Source of the DNA: NAK82 sp036172345
Lineage (GTDB): Bacteria; Chloroflexota; Anaerolineae; 4572-78; NAK82
NCBI GenBank assembly: GCA_036172345.1
Contig: JASFBB010000025.1
Location: forward strand, 1-7,097
Direction: 5' to 3'
Length of the DNA: 7,097 nt
This document shows, piece after piece, positions 6,180 to 7,097 of this stretch. The translations under genes were made by a program, and so were the position numbers. The stretch's first letter is position 1. Every line of letters starts with the position of its first letter. Below the pieces are notes generated by a model. That model worked only from the letters and a program-made list of their open reading frames with translations, made no database searches and was not told where the DNA came from.

Positions 6180-6184
6180 GGGAG
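6180..6184 (+). promoter_or_regulatory. Ribosome binding site of the URO-D-family gene (GGGAG)
   Basis: GGGAG lies 6 nt before ATG 6191 in the short 22-bp gap after the isomerase-like gene, which supports both this start and co-transcription. Confidence 0.7.
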
Positions 6185-6190
6185 TGTAGT

Positions 6191-7048
6191 ATGAACAGCC
6201 GCGAACGGTTCCTGACTGCATTGCGTGGAGGGCAGCCGGATCGGGTGCCGTTGTTCGAATACCACTTCGGCCCCCCTTTTATCGAAGCGGTTCTGGGAGA
6301 GCGCACCAGCTACTACCACAATGTGGACGATGAAGTAGCAGTGGCACGTGCGGTGGGGCTGGATATGGTGTGGACGGCGCCATTGGGCTTTATGGGATTT
6401 GCCAACATCCAGCTGCATGGAGAGCGCTATCAAGACGAATGGGGTATCTGGTGGGGTACCAACGTCAGCTCGTGGCCGGCTGGCTGGCCCGAGGGCGAGG
6501 TGGTCAGGGATCGCAAGAGCTGGCGTAGGTTACACATCCCTGATCCGGACCTCCCGCTTCGTATTGAGCAACCACGTCGCGCGGTCGAATTAGCAAAAGG
6601 TGAGCTGGCGGTCGTGGGAGGTGTGCGCGGTCCTTTCTCCAGCGTGTGGATGTTGGCTGGATTGGTCAACATTGGGATGTGGATTTACGATGAGCCTGAT
6701 CTGTTGAACGACATGCTGCGCGAAATGGCTCACTGGAACGCCCGAGTAGGCCTGAACATGATCCGCGCCGGAGTGGATGCAATTGTCATTCACGATGATT
6801 GGGGTATGAATCAGGCCACCTTTATCAAGCCGGCCGATTGGTGCCGCTTCGTACTGCCTCACATCGCCGAGCAGGTGGAAATCCTGGCGGATACCGGTAC
6901 GCCGGTCATCTTGCACAGCGACGGCAACTTGAACGCCATCCTGGACGATATTGTGCAACTCAAGATCGCGGCGCTCAACCCCCTTCAACGCAGTGCCCAA
7001 ATGGAGCTGGCTAGTATCAAAGCAAAGTATGGACATCGGCCGGCTTGA
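6191..7048 (+). CDS. Uroporphyrinogen decarboxylase (URO-D) superfamily protein, C-terminus lost at a fold-back junction
   Basis: The N-terminus MNSRERFLTALRGGQPDRVP and later VVGGVRGPFSSVWML, GVDAIVIHDDWG (194-205), ILHSDGNL (240-247) and AALNPLQ (260-266) place it in the URO-D superfamily, near the MtaA/MtbA-like methyltransferase branch rather than HemE. The HemE arginine-rich N-terminal motif is absent. In corrinoid-linked methyltransferases the corresponding segment carries HxCG, whose His and Cys bind zinc; here it is H242-S-D244-G, with Asp for Cys. A methyltransferase role is therefore uncertain. The frame stops after 285 residues, whereas relatives run to about 340-370, and the ending in KAKYGHR would normally lead on to a further conserved strand. 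Bases from 7035 on are an inverted copy of 6783-6838, so residues after about 282 and the stop are not genuine. The gene is third in the probable operon, 22 bp after the isomerase-like gene. Confidence 0.85.
   Translation: MNSRERFLTALRGGQPDRVPLFEYHFGPPFIEAVLGERTSYYHNVDDEVAVARAVGLDMVWTAPLGFMGFANIQLHGERYQDEWGIWWGTNVSSWPAGWPEGEVVRDRKSWRRLHIPDPDLPLRIEQPRRAVELAKGELAVVGGVRGPFSSVWMLAGLVNIGMWIYDEPDLLNDMLREMAHWNARVGLNMIRAGVDAIVIHDDWGMNQATFIKPADWCRFVLPHIAEQVEILADTGTPVILHSDGNLNAILDDIVQLKIAALNPLQRSAQMELASIKAKYGHRPA
6783..6838 (+). repeat. Inverted repeat, internal arm (56 bp exact)
   Basis: This stretch of the URO-D-family gene, encoding about residues 198-216, reappears in reverse complement at 7035-7090 with no mismatch. 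The arms are 196 nt apart. Confidence 0.97.
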
Positions 7049-7090
7049 TAAAGGTGGCCTGATTCATACCCCAATCATCGTGAATGACAA
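7035..7090 (-). repeat. Inverted repeat, terminal arm (56 bp exact) at the window end
   Basis: This is an exact reverse complement of 6783-6838, wobble positions included. Base 7034 no longer matches, and in 7091-7097 three of seven bases differ from what a continued fold-back predicts. The junction falls in the middle of a conserved coding segment, and the copy supplies the in-frame TGA at 7046-7048. Confidence 0.97.
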
Positions 7091-7097
7091 CTCAATC

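Overview
The window looks like bacterial chromosome, most likely from a member of the Chloroflexota (Anaerolineae or Caldilineae type). This placement is inference. It rests on a secreted beta-propeller/DUF11 protein that ends in a YLPIISK tail, a DUF2723 membrane protein with a long extracytoplasmic beta-rich tail, and promoters close to the sigma-70 consensus. No marker gene in the window fixes the taxonomy. All genes that I accept lie on the + strand.

Left part (1-3059): the 3' part of a surface or secreted protein (three SBBP propeller repeats, then a DUF11 domain) is followed directly by a DUF2723 multi-pass membrane protein, a probable glycosyltransferase. An 11-bp perfect stem-loop lies between them, just before the preferred start of the second gene. 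Middle part (3060-3872): a tRNA-Cys(GCA) gene has its own TTGACA-N18-TACAAT promoter. After it come about 300 bp without a recognisable gene, and then a 181-bp MITE-like element with 15-bp terminal inverted repeats (one mismatch), a 7-bp exact target duplication and an internal 14-pair palindrome. The element ends 11 bp upstream of a perfect consensus promoter (TTGACA-N17-TATAAT), which is followed by a roughly 148-nt leader with some capacity to fold.

Right part (3873-7097): this promoter probably drives three co-directional genes, a class III PLP aminotransferase, a xylose-isomerase-like TIM-barrel protein and a uroporphyrinogen-decarboxylase (URO-D)-superfamily protein. The set looks like a small catabolic or salvage operon, but no substrate can be read from the sequence.

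The right edge is abnormal. Bases 7035-7090 are an exact reverse complement of bases 6783-6838 inside the last gene. The gene's apparent stop codon at 7046-7048 lies in this inverted copy, so its C-terminus is not genuine. The cause is either an amplification or assembly fold-back chimera or, less likely, a recent inverted duplication. No CRISPR array, transposase gene, prophage gene or defence system was found.
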